NCBI RefSeq assembly: GCF_033720595.1
Contig: NZ_JAWWCF010000127.1
Coordinates: 1-8,759 of the forward strand
Length of the DNA: 8,759 bases
Direction: 5' to 3'
From: Lishizhenia sp033720595
Lineage (GTDB): Bacteria > Bacteroidota > Bacteroidia > Flavobacteriales_D > Crocinitomicaceae
The translations under genes and the position numbers were made by a program. Shown one piece after another: positions 1 to 6,205 of this stretch (position 1 is its first letter; each line of letters starts with the position of its first letter). The notes beneath the pieces were generated by a model that was given only the letters and a program-made list of their open reading frames with translations, was not told the DNA's origin and searched no databases.

Positions 1-955
1 AGTTAGCTCCTGAAGAAATCCACTCAAGACTTGCGTCTGAGGTTGATGCAGAATTCACAAAAAAGTCTGTTACTGGAGAACACTGTGCTGTAGCAGTAAG
101 TGGACCAATCGCTGTTGATGTATCACTTAAAGATACACAGTTTTGATATACGTAAAAATCGTACGTGTTACCTGCTGTTAATCCTGTAACAGTAGATGGC
201 GCACCTGTATTATTCACGTAAGTACCTGTTCCTGGTGTAAATCCAGATGGACCATATTCTACAATGTAGTTTGATCCTGACCCTGCCCAATCTAAGGTAA
301 CAGAAGAAGCCGTTGCTCCTAATACAGATCCGTTAGAAGGTGCAAAACAAAACGTTGACCCATCAAAAACCTCTACATCATCTAACAAGAAGTCATTGTA
401 ATACGCATACGTTGTATTGGTTGGTTCACCTCTAAATCTAAATTTAATAAGGCTTGTGTTGTAGATATATGGAGTAAAATCATAGTAATACTCTGTCCAA
501 GCACCACCATTTTCTCCTTGCTCTAAAGCAACCGTTACCCAAGAACTACCATTCCAAGCCTCTACAAAAAGCTCATTGTACGTTCCCATTAAATTTAAAT
601 ACGAAGTATTAGATACGTGACTGATGTGCCAAAATCTTAGTGCTGGTGCACCCATACCCGTAACATCAATTTCTGGAGATTCTAAACAAGTTCCTGCATC
701 TGGAACAGAAAAATCTATCCATGCAAAATCTGAACTTGATATACCTCCAGTGTGATCTTGTGTTCCTGAAACATCGTATCCAGGATTACCGTTAAATACC
801 CAACCACTTCCCGTTGTTTGGTATGTTGACCAACATGTAGGTGCGGAATTTGACGTAAAGTTTTCAATAAATGGTGCAGCAAGTGGTGTACACTGCGCAC
901 TCACCCCGAAAGCTGCGAGGAGCATTGCGGAGACCATTAGTAATTTCTTTTTCAT
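1..955 (-). CDS. Secreted MAM-like / fibronectin type III protein, C-terminus off the left edge
   Basis: The frame is open from an ATG at 953-955 to the left edge, giving 318 codons with no stop. Residues 1-20 form a signal peptide (KKK, hydrophobic core, GVSA) with cleavage predicted before Gln21. Residues about 22-200 resemble the MAM/jelly-roll domains of Bacteroidota exported proteins: the opening CTPLAAPFIENF, a CW pair, an LESPEID strand followed by LRFWH, and a closing FLLDDVEVFDG. Residues about 203-290 form a fibronectin type III-like domain (SVTLDWAGSGSNYIVEYG, then TVTGLTAGNTYDFYV). A second similar unit starts near 291 and runs off the window. Such proteins are usually type IX secretion substrates acting as adhesins or carrying an enzyme domain, but the sorting domain would lie outside, so that is inference. 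The gene diverges from the SDR gene. I found no clean TAnnTTTG element upstream of it. Confidence 0.85.
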   Translation of the reverse strand, partial: MKKKLLMVSAMLLAAFGVSAQCTPLAAPFIENFTSNSAPTCWSTYQTTGSGWVFNGNPGYDVSGTQDHTGGISSSDFAWIDFSVPDAGTCLESPEIDVTGMGAPALRFWHISHVSNTSYLNLMGTYNELFVEAWNGSSWVTVALEQGENGGAWTEYYYDFTPYIYNTSLIKFRFRGEPTNTTYAYYNDFLLDDVEVFDGSTFCFAPSNGSVLGATASSVTLDWAGSGSNYIVEYGPSGFTPGTGTYVNNTGAPSTVTGLTAGNTYDFYVYQNCVSLSDTSTAIGPLTATAQCSPVTDFFVNSASTSDASLEWISSGAN

Positions 956-1086
956 TTTTAAAAGTTTATTCATTCGCTCTATAAACGATATACAGTATAA
1001 TTGGGTTGGAAATATTTCACACATTTTCAAATATTTGTTAATGCATGACCCGCGCTTCAAATTCTAGTTCGTTTCTTCAATATTCC

Positions 1087-1094
1087 TATCTTTG
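1087..1094 (+). promoter_or_regulatory. Bacteroidota-type -7 element (TATCTTTG) for the SDR gene
   Basis: TATCTTTG matches the Bacteroidota -7 consensus TAnnTTTG exactly. It ends 21 bases before the ATG at 1116, which would give a leader of roughly 19 bases. No TTG stands at the expected -33 position; the nearest candidate is TTC at 1068-1070. Assigned by motif and position only. Confidence 0.5.
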
Positions 1095-1115
1095 AAAATC
1101 TGAAAAAAAACAACG

Positions 1116-1901
1116 ATGAATTTATCATTAGAAAATAAAACTGCCGTAGTTTGTGGTAGTACTCAAGGAATTGGATTAGCAAGTGCAAAAGAATTAGCTC
1201 TATTAGGTGCTAATTGTGTTTTAGTAGCGAGAAACGAAGACAAGTTACAAGCTGCCGTTGCAGAGTTAAGCAACAACGGAAAACAAAATCACAGTTACCT
1301 AGTAGCTGATTTTTCTCAACCCGAACAATTAAAATCAATTATTGGTGGATGGGCAAAAGACAACCAAGCCCATATATTAATTAACAATACTGGAGGACCA
1401 AAAGGAGGACCAATCCATGCAGCAGAAATCTCTGAATTCACCAATACCTTCCAACAACATTTAGTTTGTAACCATATCATGGTTCAAGCCCTAATGGATG
1501 GTATGAAAGCTGCTGGATACGGTAGAATTGTAAACATTATTAGTACAAGTGTTAAACAACCATTAGATGGTTTAGGAGTTAGTAACACTATTCGTGGAGC
1601 GGTTGCCAACTGGAGTAAAACATTGGCCAATGAATTGGGTCAATTTAACATCACTGTTAACAATGTATTACCCGGAGCAACGAATACAGTTCGTTTAAGT
1701 TCAATCATTGAGAACAAAGCTGATAAAACTGGTGGAAATGTTGAGGACATTAAGCAAGGGATGGCGAATCAAAGTCCAATGAAAAGAATTGCTGAACCAG
1801 AAGAAGTTGCCAATGCAGTTGCCTTCTTATGTTCACCTGCCGCGAGTTACATCAATGGAATTAACGTTCCAGTAGACGGAGGAAGAACTAAATCATTATA
1901 G
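1116..1901 (+). CDS. SDR-family oxidoreductase with a divergent active site (beta-ketoacyl reductase-like)
   Basis: The 261-residue product has the length and layout of a classical short-chain dehydrogenase/reductase, a cytoplasmic Rossmann-fold NAD(P)H enzyme. The dinucleotide loop is CGSTQGIG at 13-20, with Cys where Thr is usual. The NNAG motif reads NNTGG at 90-94. Ser143 in NIISTS fits the catalytic serine. A PG motif stands at 186-187, and the C-terminus has the family's INGINVPVDGG (247-256). The YxxxK pair is absent: the equivalent stretch is SNTIR (156-160), so Tyr becomes Ser and Lys becomes Arg. This fits the SDR subgroup called BKR-like, which I recall being described as lacking a perfect cofactor motif and tetrad. 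Substrate is unknown; 3-oxoacyl-ACP reductase would be a risky transferred name. The gene is alone on its strand, with its own promoter-like element and a terminator right after the stop. Confidence 0.9.
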   Translation: MNLSLENKTAVVCGSTQGIGLASAKELALLGANCVLVARNEDKLQAAVAELSNNGKQNHSYLVADFSQPEQLKSIIGGWAKDNQAHILINNTGGPKGGPIHAAEISEFTNTFQQHLVCNHIMVQALMDGMKAAGYGRIVNIISTSVKQPLDGLGVSNTIRGAVANWSKTLANELGQFNITVNNVLPGATNTVRLSSIIENKADKTGGNVEDIKQGMANQSPMKRIAEPEEVANAVAFLCSPAASYINGINVPVDGGRTKSL

Positions 1902-1910
1902 GTTAACACC

Positions 1911-1947
1911 AAAAACAAAAAAGGAGACGAAATCGTCTCCTTTTTTT
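1911..1947. terminator. Bidirectional intrinsic terminator between convergent genes
   Basis: A perfect inverted repeat, GGAGACGA at 1923-1930 and TCGTCTCC at 1933-1940, is followed by seven T on the plus strand (1941-1947) and preceded by an A-rich run (1911-1922) that reads as a T tract on the minus strand. It can therefore end both the SDR transcript and the opposing surface-protein transcript. The TAA stop of the minus-strand gene (1946-1948) lies at the edge of the plus-strand T run, so for that gene the hairpin follows its stop almost immediately. Confidence 0.9.
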
Positions 1948-4336
1948 ATTTCAATACGTTGACATGGCCAACGATAATATCTTCATCATTATTGATGGAT
2001 TTATATTTCACTTTATAAATGTACGTACCATCCTTCACAATTCTACCTTGCGGGTTTGTTCCATCCCATTGGAAATTCACATCTTGAGAACTAAAAATTA
2101 ATTCACCCCATCTATTAAAGATTCCTATTTCAAACTCCACCACATTCACCGCACTCACTTCGAAGACATTGTTATGCCTATCATTATCTGGGGTAAAGGT
2201 ATTGGGTATGTATAAATAAAACTCTGGTAGAATTACAATCGGTTTAGAAATTGAATCTATACACCCCTTATCATCCTCTCCAATCAGTTGCACAATGTAT
2301 GTACCTGGTTCATCATAAGTATTGTTCGGATGGACCATATTAGAAGTATTGCCATCACCAAAGTCCCAAGAATAATAAACCGAATTCAGGGAAAGGTTTT
2401 GGAAAGTAATCGGTAAATCTTGATATACTGTTCCTGAGCTAATGGTAAAATCAACTGTTGGTTTAACAACAACGACTTGTACATACTCTGAAACCGTGAA
2501 GGTTCCACAATCATCGTAAACCTGAACCTCATAGGTCGTCGTACTCAATGGATTTACCGTAACCGTTGTTGAACTATCATTCAAATCTGGCCAATAGAAA
2601 TAGTAATTTCCAAAACCACCCGTTGCAGAGGCCGTAAGTGTAACAGATTCTCCCGGACATATTTGCGGTGGATCTGTAATTGAAACTTCTAACGGGGGAC
2701 TTAAAACGGTAAAGTCAATGGTATCACTAATTACGTTCCCACATTGATCTGTTACAACAATCGCATATACTGTGCTGGTATCTGGAGCGATATTTAACGA
2801 ATCTGCTGTACTCACATATCCATCCTCACTACTCCACCATGAATATTGATAAAAACCAGCTCCTCCTGAGGCATTACTATAGAGTGTATAAGGTACGTAA
2901 GGACATTGTTCAATAATATCCCCTGTCGCATTCAGCTCCAATGGCGGATATAAGGGTACGGTAACCTCAACGGTTGTTTGCGCTGTTTGATCTAAACAAT
3001 CATCTGTTACTGCCACTGAATAGGTTGTGGTAGATGTTGGACTCACAACGATGGACTGGGTAGTGTCTCCTGTATTCCAGAGGTAGGTATAACTCCCTCC
3101 TCCGCCTGAAGCTGTTGCCGTTAATTGAACCAGTTCTCCTGGACAAATGACGGTTTGATCTGCCACTTCCACTTCAACATTCTCCAAATCATTGATAAAT
3201 ATCTCAAAAGTTTGGGCATTATTATTCCCACAAGCGTCGGATATAAAAAAGTCTAGAATAATATTTTCTTGGCCTTCAGCAATACCATCCGCTAAGGCTG
3301 TAAAAGTAAATGTTTGCGTGACCTGGCCCGGTGTAAAATTAATTGCATTCGGAATATTCGTGTAGTCTACACCTTCTGTAGCTGTACCCGAAGGAACTAT
3401 AGTAATCGTTTCTGCTTGGTCTACACGGTAACCATGTCTTGTAATTTCAAAAGTTGCATCCACACAACCTTCTGCCATGATGTTCGATGCCCCAAATGCT
3501 AAACTAGACAAACTATAATCAATCGTTACAGGTGATTCAGAACTCAATGAGTTCGCTTCCAAGAAAATACCGGAGTCATACAACCCATCACCGACATCGG
3601 CAATGGCTATAATTAGGTGATAGGTTTCTCCACATTCTACCGCACTAATTGCTTGTAAAGGCGTTGTAAAACCATCGTATTGAACGTAGTAATTATTTGA
3701 ATTTTCAGGAAAGGTACTTCCGTTACCATTATTTACATAATAAGCACAGTTCATACAGTTCCCATTATTATTGAAACCGTTATTTACATTGTTGATCGCT
3801 ACAGGATCATTGGTCCCTGGTATAAGTGCCATATTTTTTTCTCCCCCAGGGATACCCGGACCAGAGATGAAGAAGGCAAAGACATCATTGAATTCAGAAT
3901 TTACGAATTCAGGATACTCCTCAGAGGCGAAAACATAATTAAACTTTACGGTATCACTAAAAGGGATGAAATCAAATTCTAGAATCGTGGCATCAAAAGT
4001 TGAACTTCCGTTAACGAGTGCATCTAATTTTGTAAAACCTCCACCGTTCAAACTTACCCCAGCACTTGCTTGATTATTTGGCCCGTGTGGTCCGGCAGGA
4101 TTATTGGCTATAGTACCTGTGGTAAGAATTACCCCTTCATCCAAACCAATATTGGTGTTTGCCCCGTTGAAATAACCTATAGAACCAGGAGACCCAACGT
4201 AGTTTACGTTGGAGATTTGAACCCCTGTTCCGAGCAACACATTTTGCACCAAATTATTCGGCGTGTTATTGCTGGTAACCAACTGACCGAAGGCCGTTTG
4301 ACTAAGGATTAATAATATTAAGATTAGACTTCTCAC
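1946..4336 (-). CDS. Modular T9SS type B surface protein: choice-of-anchor L, Calx-beta-like, Ig-like, PKD, gliding-motility C-terminal domain
   Basis: The 796-residue protein starts at GTG (4334-4336). The in-frame TAA three codons upstream leaves no ATG alternative that keeps the signal peptide. Domains in order: signal peptide 1-17, cleaved before Gln18; choice-of-anchor L-like domain about 30-265 (LDEGVILTTG; FNYVFASEEYPEF followed by FNDVFAFF; an Asn-rich stretch with CMNC at 194-197; IAIADVGD then YDSGIFLEA); Calx-beta-like domain about 288-384 (TATEGVDYTNI, DGIAEGQENI); three Ig-like repeats about 388-460, 463-545 and 548-625 (two with ICPGE near the start, all with a TTTY- or STVY-type strand and a DDC/DQC end); PKD domain about 627-702 (YYSWDFGDGN, DEPGTYIVQL); and a gliding-motility-associated sorting domain 705-796 (YIPNTFTPDND, FNRWGELIF, WDGT, DGTYIYKVKY). 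The sorting domain predicts export by the type IX system and surface attachment. The ligand is unknown; adhesion is inference. The whole architecture is non-enzymatic. Confidence 0.93.
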   Translation of the reverse strand: MRSLILILLILSQTAFGQLVTSNNTPNNLVQNVLLGTGVQISNVNYVGSPGSIGYFNGANTNIGLDEGVILTTGTIANNPAGPHGPNNQASAGVSLNGGGFTKLDALVNGSSTFDATILEFDFIPFSDTVKFNYVFASEEYPEFVNSEFNDVFAFFISGPGIPGGEKNMALIPGTNDPVAINNVNNGFNNNGNCMNCAYYVNNGNGSTFPENSNNYYVQYDGFTTPLQAISAVECGETYHLIIAIADVGDGLYDSGIFLEANSLSSESPVTIDYSLSSLAFGASNIMAEGCVDATFEITRHGYRVDQAETITIVPSGTATEGVDYTNIPNAINFTPGQVTQTFTFTALADGIAEGQENIILDFFISDACGNNNAQTFEIFINDLENVEVEVADQTVICPGELVQLTATASGGGGSYTYLWNTGDTTQSIVVSPTSTTTYSVAVTDDCLDQTAQTTVEVTVPLYPPLELNATGDIIEQCPYVPYTLYSNASGGAGFYQYSWWSSEDGYVSTADSLNIAPDTSTVYAIVVTDQCGNVISDTIDFTVLSPPLEVSITDPPQICPGESVTLTASATGGFGNYYFYWPDLNDSSTTVTVNPLSTTTYEVQVYDDCGTFTVSEYVQVVVVKPTVDFTISSGTVYQDLPITFQNLSLNSVYYSWDFGDGNTSNMVHPNNTYDEPGTYIVQLIGEDDKGCIDSISKPIVILPEFYLYIPNTFTPDNDRHNNVFEVSAVNVVEFEIGIFNRWGELIFSSQDVNFQWDGTNPQGRIVKDGTYIYKVKYKSINNDEDIIVGHVNVLK

Positions 4337-4472
4337 TAGTTCTTATAAAAATAACGAAAAAAAGACAATAAAGTTGTTTTAAACTAAACAATAAGTAAGC
4401 CAAAATTTTATAAAATCTACCTCTCCAATTTTAATTTGACAACTAAGGATGTTATATTCACCGAAAGCCTTC

Positions 4473-4480
4473 TATTTTTG
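4473..4480 (+). promoter_or_regulatory. Candidate -7 element (TATTTTTG) abutting the M23 start codon
   Basis: TATTTTTG matches TAnnTTTG and ends only five bases before the ATG at 4486. If used, transcription would begin within about three bases of the start codon, giving a nearly leaderless mRNA. The only nearby TTG (4436-4438) is 34 bases away, too far for a normal -33 element, so a chance match in AT-rich DNA is possible. Confidence 0.4.
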
Positions 4481-4485
4481 TTAAA

Positions 4486-5343
4486 ATGAAAGAGAAAACG
4501 AGTTTTTGGAAAAAGTTAACACGCACGACTAAAATCGCTGGGTACAATACAGAAACCTTTCAGGAAAAATGGGGCTTCAAATTGAACCGCATACAGATGT
4601 TGAGTTTGATGATTTTACTTACACTCATCATTGCAGGAATCGTTCTCTCTCTACTCATCTTCACTCCTCTTGGCTACCTCATGCCAGAAGGATATTCGAA
4701 TCCAAACAAGGAGAAATATGAAAAAGCCTTGGAAGAAACCAAGCGCTTAGAACACGAAATTGAAACGCGAGATCTATACTTGGAAAACCTTAAAAAAGTG
4801 ATTTTAGGTGATATATCAGTAGACTCTGTGTACTACAGTAAACCCGAAGAAATCAATCTAGAAAACATAGAATTAGATACAGCGCGCTCTCAAAATGAGT
4901 TAAAATTAGCCGCAGAAATTAACAAGTCTATCGAAGAAGGAAATGTAAATCAAACGACAACCATTGATGTGGGCGACTTACTTTTCATGGATCCTGTAAA
5001 GGGAGTGATTAGTCAAGGATTCAATAACGGAAATCATCCAGGTGTTGACATTAGTGTTTCGGAGGGTAGTAATGTTAAAGCTTGTTTAGATGGAATTGTC
5101 ATTTCAAGTTTATACTCAGAAGAAGACGGGTATTCCATCATTATTGCTCATGAAAATGGATACACAACGATTTACAAACACAATCAAGAAAATTTAAAAC
5201 ACGCTGGAGATAAAATCAAAAAGGGAGATATAATTGCTTTGTCTGGAAATACAGGAGAACATACTACAGGACCTCATCTTCACTTCGAAATTTGGCAAAA
5301 TTCTGAACCAATCAATCCTTTAGGACTCATGTCCTTCAAGTAA
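4486..5343 (+). CDS. Membrane-anchored M23 family metallopeptidase (peptidoglycan endopeptidase)
   Basis: The 285-residue protein has a basic cytoplasmic N-terminus (about 1-37), one transmembrane helix (about 38-60), a charged, probably coiled-coil stretch (about 73-150), and a C-terminal LytM/M23 domain (about 168-283). All expected metal and catalytic residues are present: His184 and Asp188 in HPGVDI, His232 in YKH, and His264 and His266 in GPHLHFE. It is therefore likely an active zinc peptidase cutting peptide cross-links in the periplasm, tethered to the inner membrane, and not one of the degenerate LytM activators. The layout matches a common single-helix M23 type in Bacteroidota. The start is fixed: an in-frame TAA lies at 4444-4446 with no start codon between. 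ppa follows after 62 bases on the same strand with no obvious terminator between, so read-through is possible, although ppa has its own promoter-like element. Confidence 0.93.
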   Translation: MKEKTSFWKKLTRTTKIAGYNTETFQEKWGFKLNRIQMLSLMILLTLIIAGIVLSLLIFTPLGYLMPEGYSNPNKEKYEKALEETKRLEHEIETRDLYLENLKKVILGDISVDSVYYSKPEEINLENIELDTARSQNELKLAAEINKSIEEGNVNQTTTIDVGDLLFMDPVKGVISQGFNNGNHPGVDISVSEGSNVKACLDGIVISSLYSEEDGYSIIIAHENGYTTIYKHNQENLKHAGDKIKKGDIIALSGNTGEHTTGPHLHFEIWQNSEPINPLGLMSFK

Positions 5344-5379
5344 ATAGCTTAAGGCAGTAGGCTTTTCAATAAAATCAAT

Positions 5380-5387
5380 TATTTTTG
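5380..5387 (+). promoter_or_regulatory. Candidate -7 element (TATTTTTG) for ppa
   Basis: TATTTTTG matches TAnnTTTG and ends 18 bases before the ppa ATG at 5406, predicting a leader of about 16 bases. No TTG is seen at the -33 position. It suggests ppa can be transcribed independently of the M23 gene. Confidence 0.45.
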
Positions 5388-5405
5388 CGGCGTTAAAATC
5401 CAGTT

Positions 5406-6101
5406 ATGAAAAAAGACGTTCAAAATATTGTAAAAGCTATGAACCAGAGATTTGTAGCACACCCATGGCACGGAATTACTATCGGAGAAGATACGCCAAA
5501 GAAGATCAATGCATTTATCGAAATCATTCCTTCTGATGCTATCAAGTACGAAGTAGACAAAGATTCTGGGTACATTATGGTTGACAGACCACAGAAGTTT
5601 TCTAACCACATGCCATGCATGTACGGATTTGTTCCACAAACTTACTGTGATACTAAAGTTGCTGAATACGCAAACGAAAAAACAGGAAGAACGAACATCG
5701 TAGGTGATGAGGATCCATTAGATATCTGTGTGCTTTCTGAAAGAGAAGTTAACCGTGGAAACATCTTGGCAGAAGCTATTCCTGTTGGAGGATTTAGAAT
5801 GATAGATGGTGGTGAGGCAGATGATAAAATTATCGCTGTATTGAAAGGTGACCAAGCTTACGGAAACATTCAAGACATCACTGAGATTCCAGAAATGGTT
5901 TTAAACAGAGTAAAACACTTCTTCTTAACGTACAAAGATTTAGAAGGTACTGCTAAAGAAGTTGAAATTACGCATGTTTACGGTAAAGAAGAAGCATACG
6001 AAGTAATCAAGAGAAGTAACGAAGATTACATCAACAAATTCGGTAATGCAGACGAAAACTTAGTAAATGCTTTGTTAGAAGCAATGAAGGTTAACGCTTA
6101 A
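5406..6101 (+). CDS. ppa: Class I (soluble) inorganic pyrophosphatase
   Basis: The product hydrolyses pyrophosphate to two phosphates in the cytoplasm, pulling nucleotide, tRNA-charging and lipid-activation reactions forward. The family signature is DEDPLDI at 101-107, with Asp101, Asp103 and Asp106 as metal ligands; Glu102 sits where Gly is common. KYEVDKDSG (47-55) and the segment around RPQKF and YGFVPQTY (61-80) line the active site. FRMIDGGEADDK (130-141) supplies Asp134, Asp139 and Lys141, which I align with Asp97, Asp102 and Lys104 of the E. coli enzyme. At 231 residues it is longer than E. coli Ppa (about 176); the extra length is at the N-terminus (about 1-35), in an insertion before the signature and at the C-terminus. 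No membrane segments are present, so it is not the proton-pumping type, and it lacks the DHH motifs of class II. A strong terminator follows. Confidence 0.97.
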   Translation: MKKDVQNIVKAMNQRFVAHPWHGITIGEDTPKKINAFIEIIPSDAIKYEVDKDSGYIMVDRPQKFSNHMPCMYGFVPQTYCDTKVAEYANEKTGRTNIVGDEDPLDICVLSEREVNRGNILAEAIPVGGFRMIDGGEADDKIIAVLKGDQAYGNIQDITEIPEMVLNRVKHFFLTYKDLEGTAKEVEITHVYGKEEAYEVIKRSNEDYINKFGNADENLVNALLEAMKVNA

Positions 6102-6123
6102 TTACAGATTACAACATTATAAT

Positions 6124-6158
6124 AAAAACCTCGTTCTAATTTTAGAGCGAGGTTTTTT
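6124..6158 (+). terminator. Rho-independent terminator after ppa
   Basis: The arms CCTCG-T-TCTAA (6129-6139) and TTAGA-G-CGAGG (6142-6152) pair fully, with one T-G wobble. They enclose a two-base loop, with A5 before (6124-6128) and T6 after (6153-6158). The stem can be drawn five A-T pairs longer. It starts 22 bases after the ppa stop. The A tract could also allow weak function on the minus strand, but no minus-strand gene points here. Confidence 0.9.
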
Positions 6159-6174
6159 CTTTTTCAGAACTTCC

Positions 6175-6182
6175 TTACTTTG
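6175..6182 (+). promoter_or_regulatory. Near-consensus -7 element (TTACTTTG) for the VWA gene
   Basis: TTACTTTG differs from TAnnTTTG at one fixed position. It lies 23 bases before the ATG at 6206 and 17 bases after the ppa terminator, so a promoter here is plausible. No TTG is evident at -33; the upstream spacer overlaps the terminator's T tract. Confidence 0.35.
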
Positions 6183-6205
6183 GCAACTCAACTCAGTTTA
6201 TAACT

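Noticed and set aside
715..900. Short open frame on the minus strand inside the left-edge gene region
   Set aside because: It overlaps the long left-edge coding frame on the same strand in another register. Its His-rich translation matches no domain, while the long frame has a signal peptide and recognisable domains.
3314..3502. Small plus-strand open frame opposite the surface protein gene
   Set aside because: It is antisense to the Calx-beta-like region. Its composition reflects the opposite strand, and it has no promoter or recognisable motif.
4486..5343. Phage endolysin or toxin reading of the M23 protein
   Set aside because: No phage genes are nearby, and the single membrane helix with coiled coil is the ordinary cellular cell-wall hydrolase layout in this phylum.
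5341..5405. Terminator between the M23 gene and ppa
   Set aside because: Only weak, short complementarity is seen (GGC/GCT-type matches), with no stable stem followed by a T tract.
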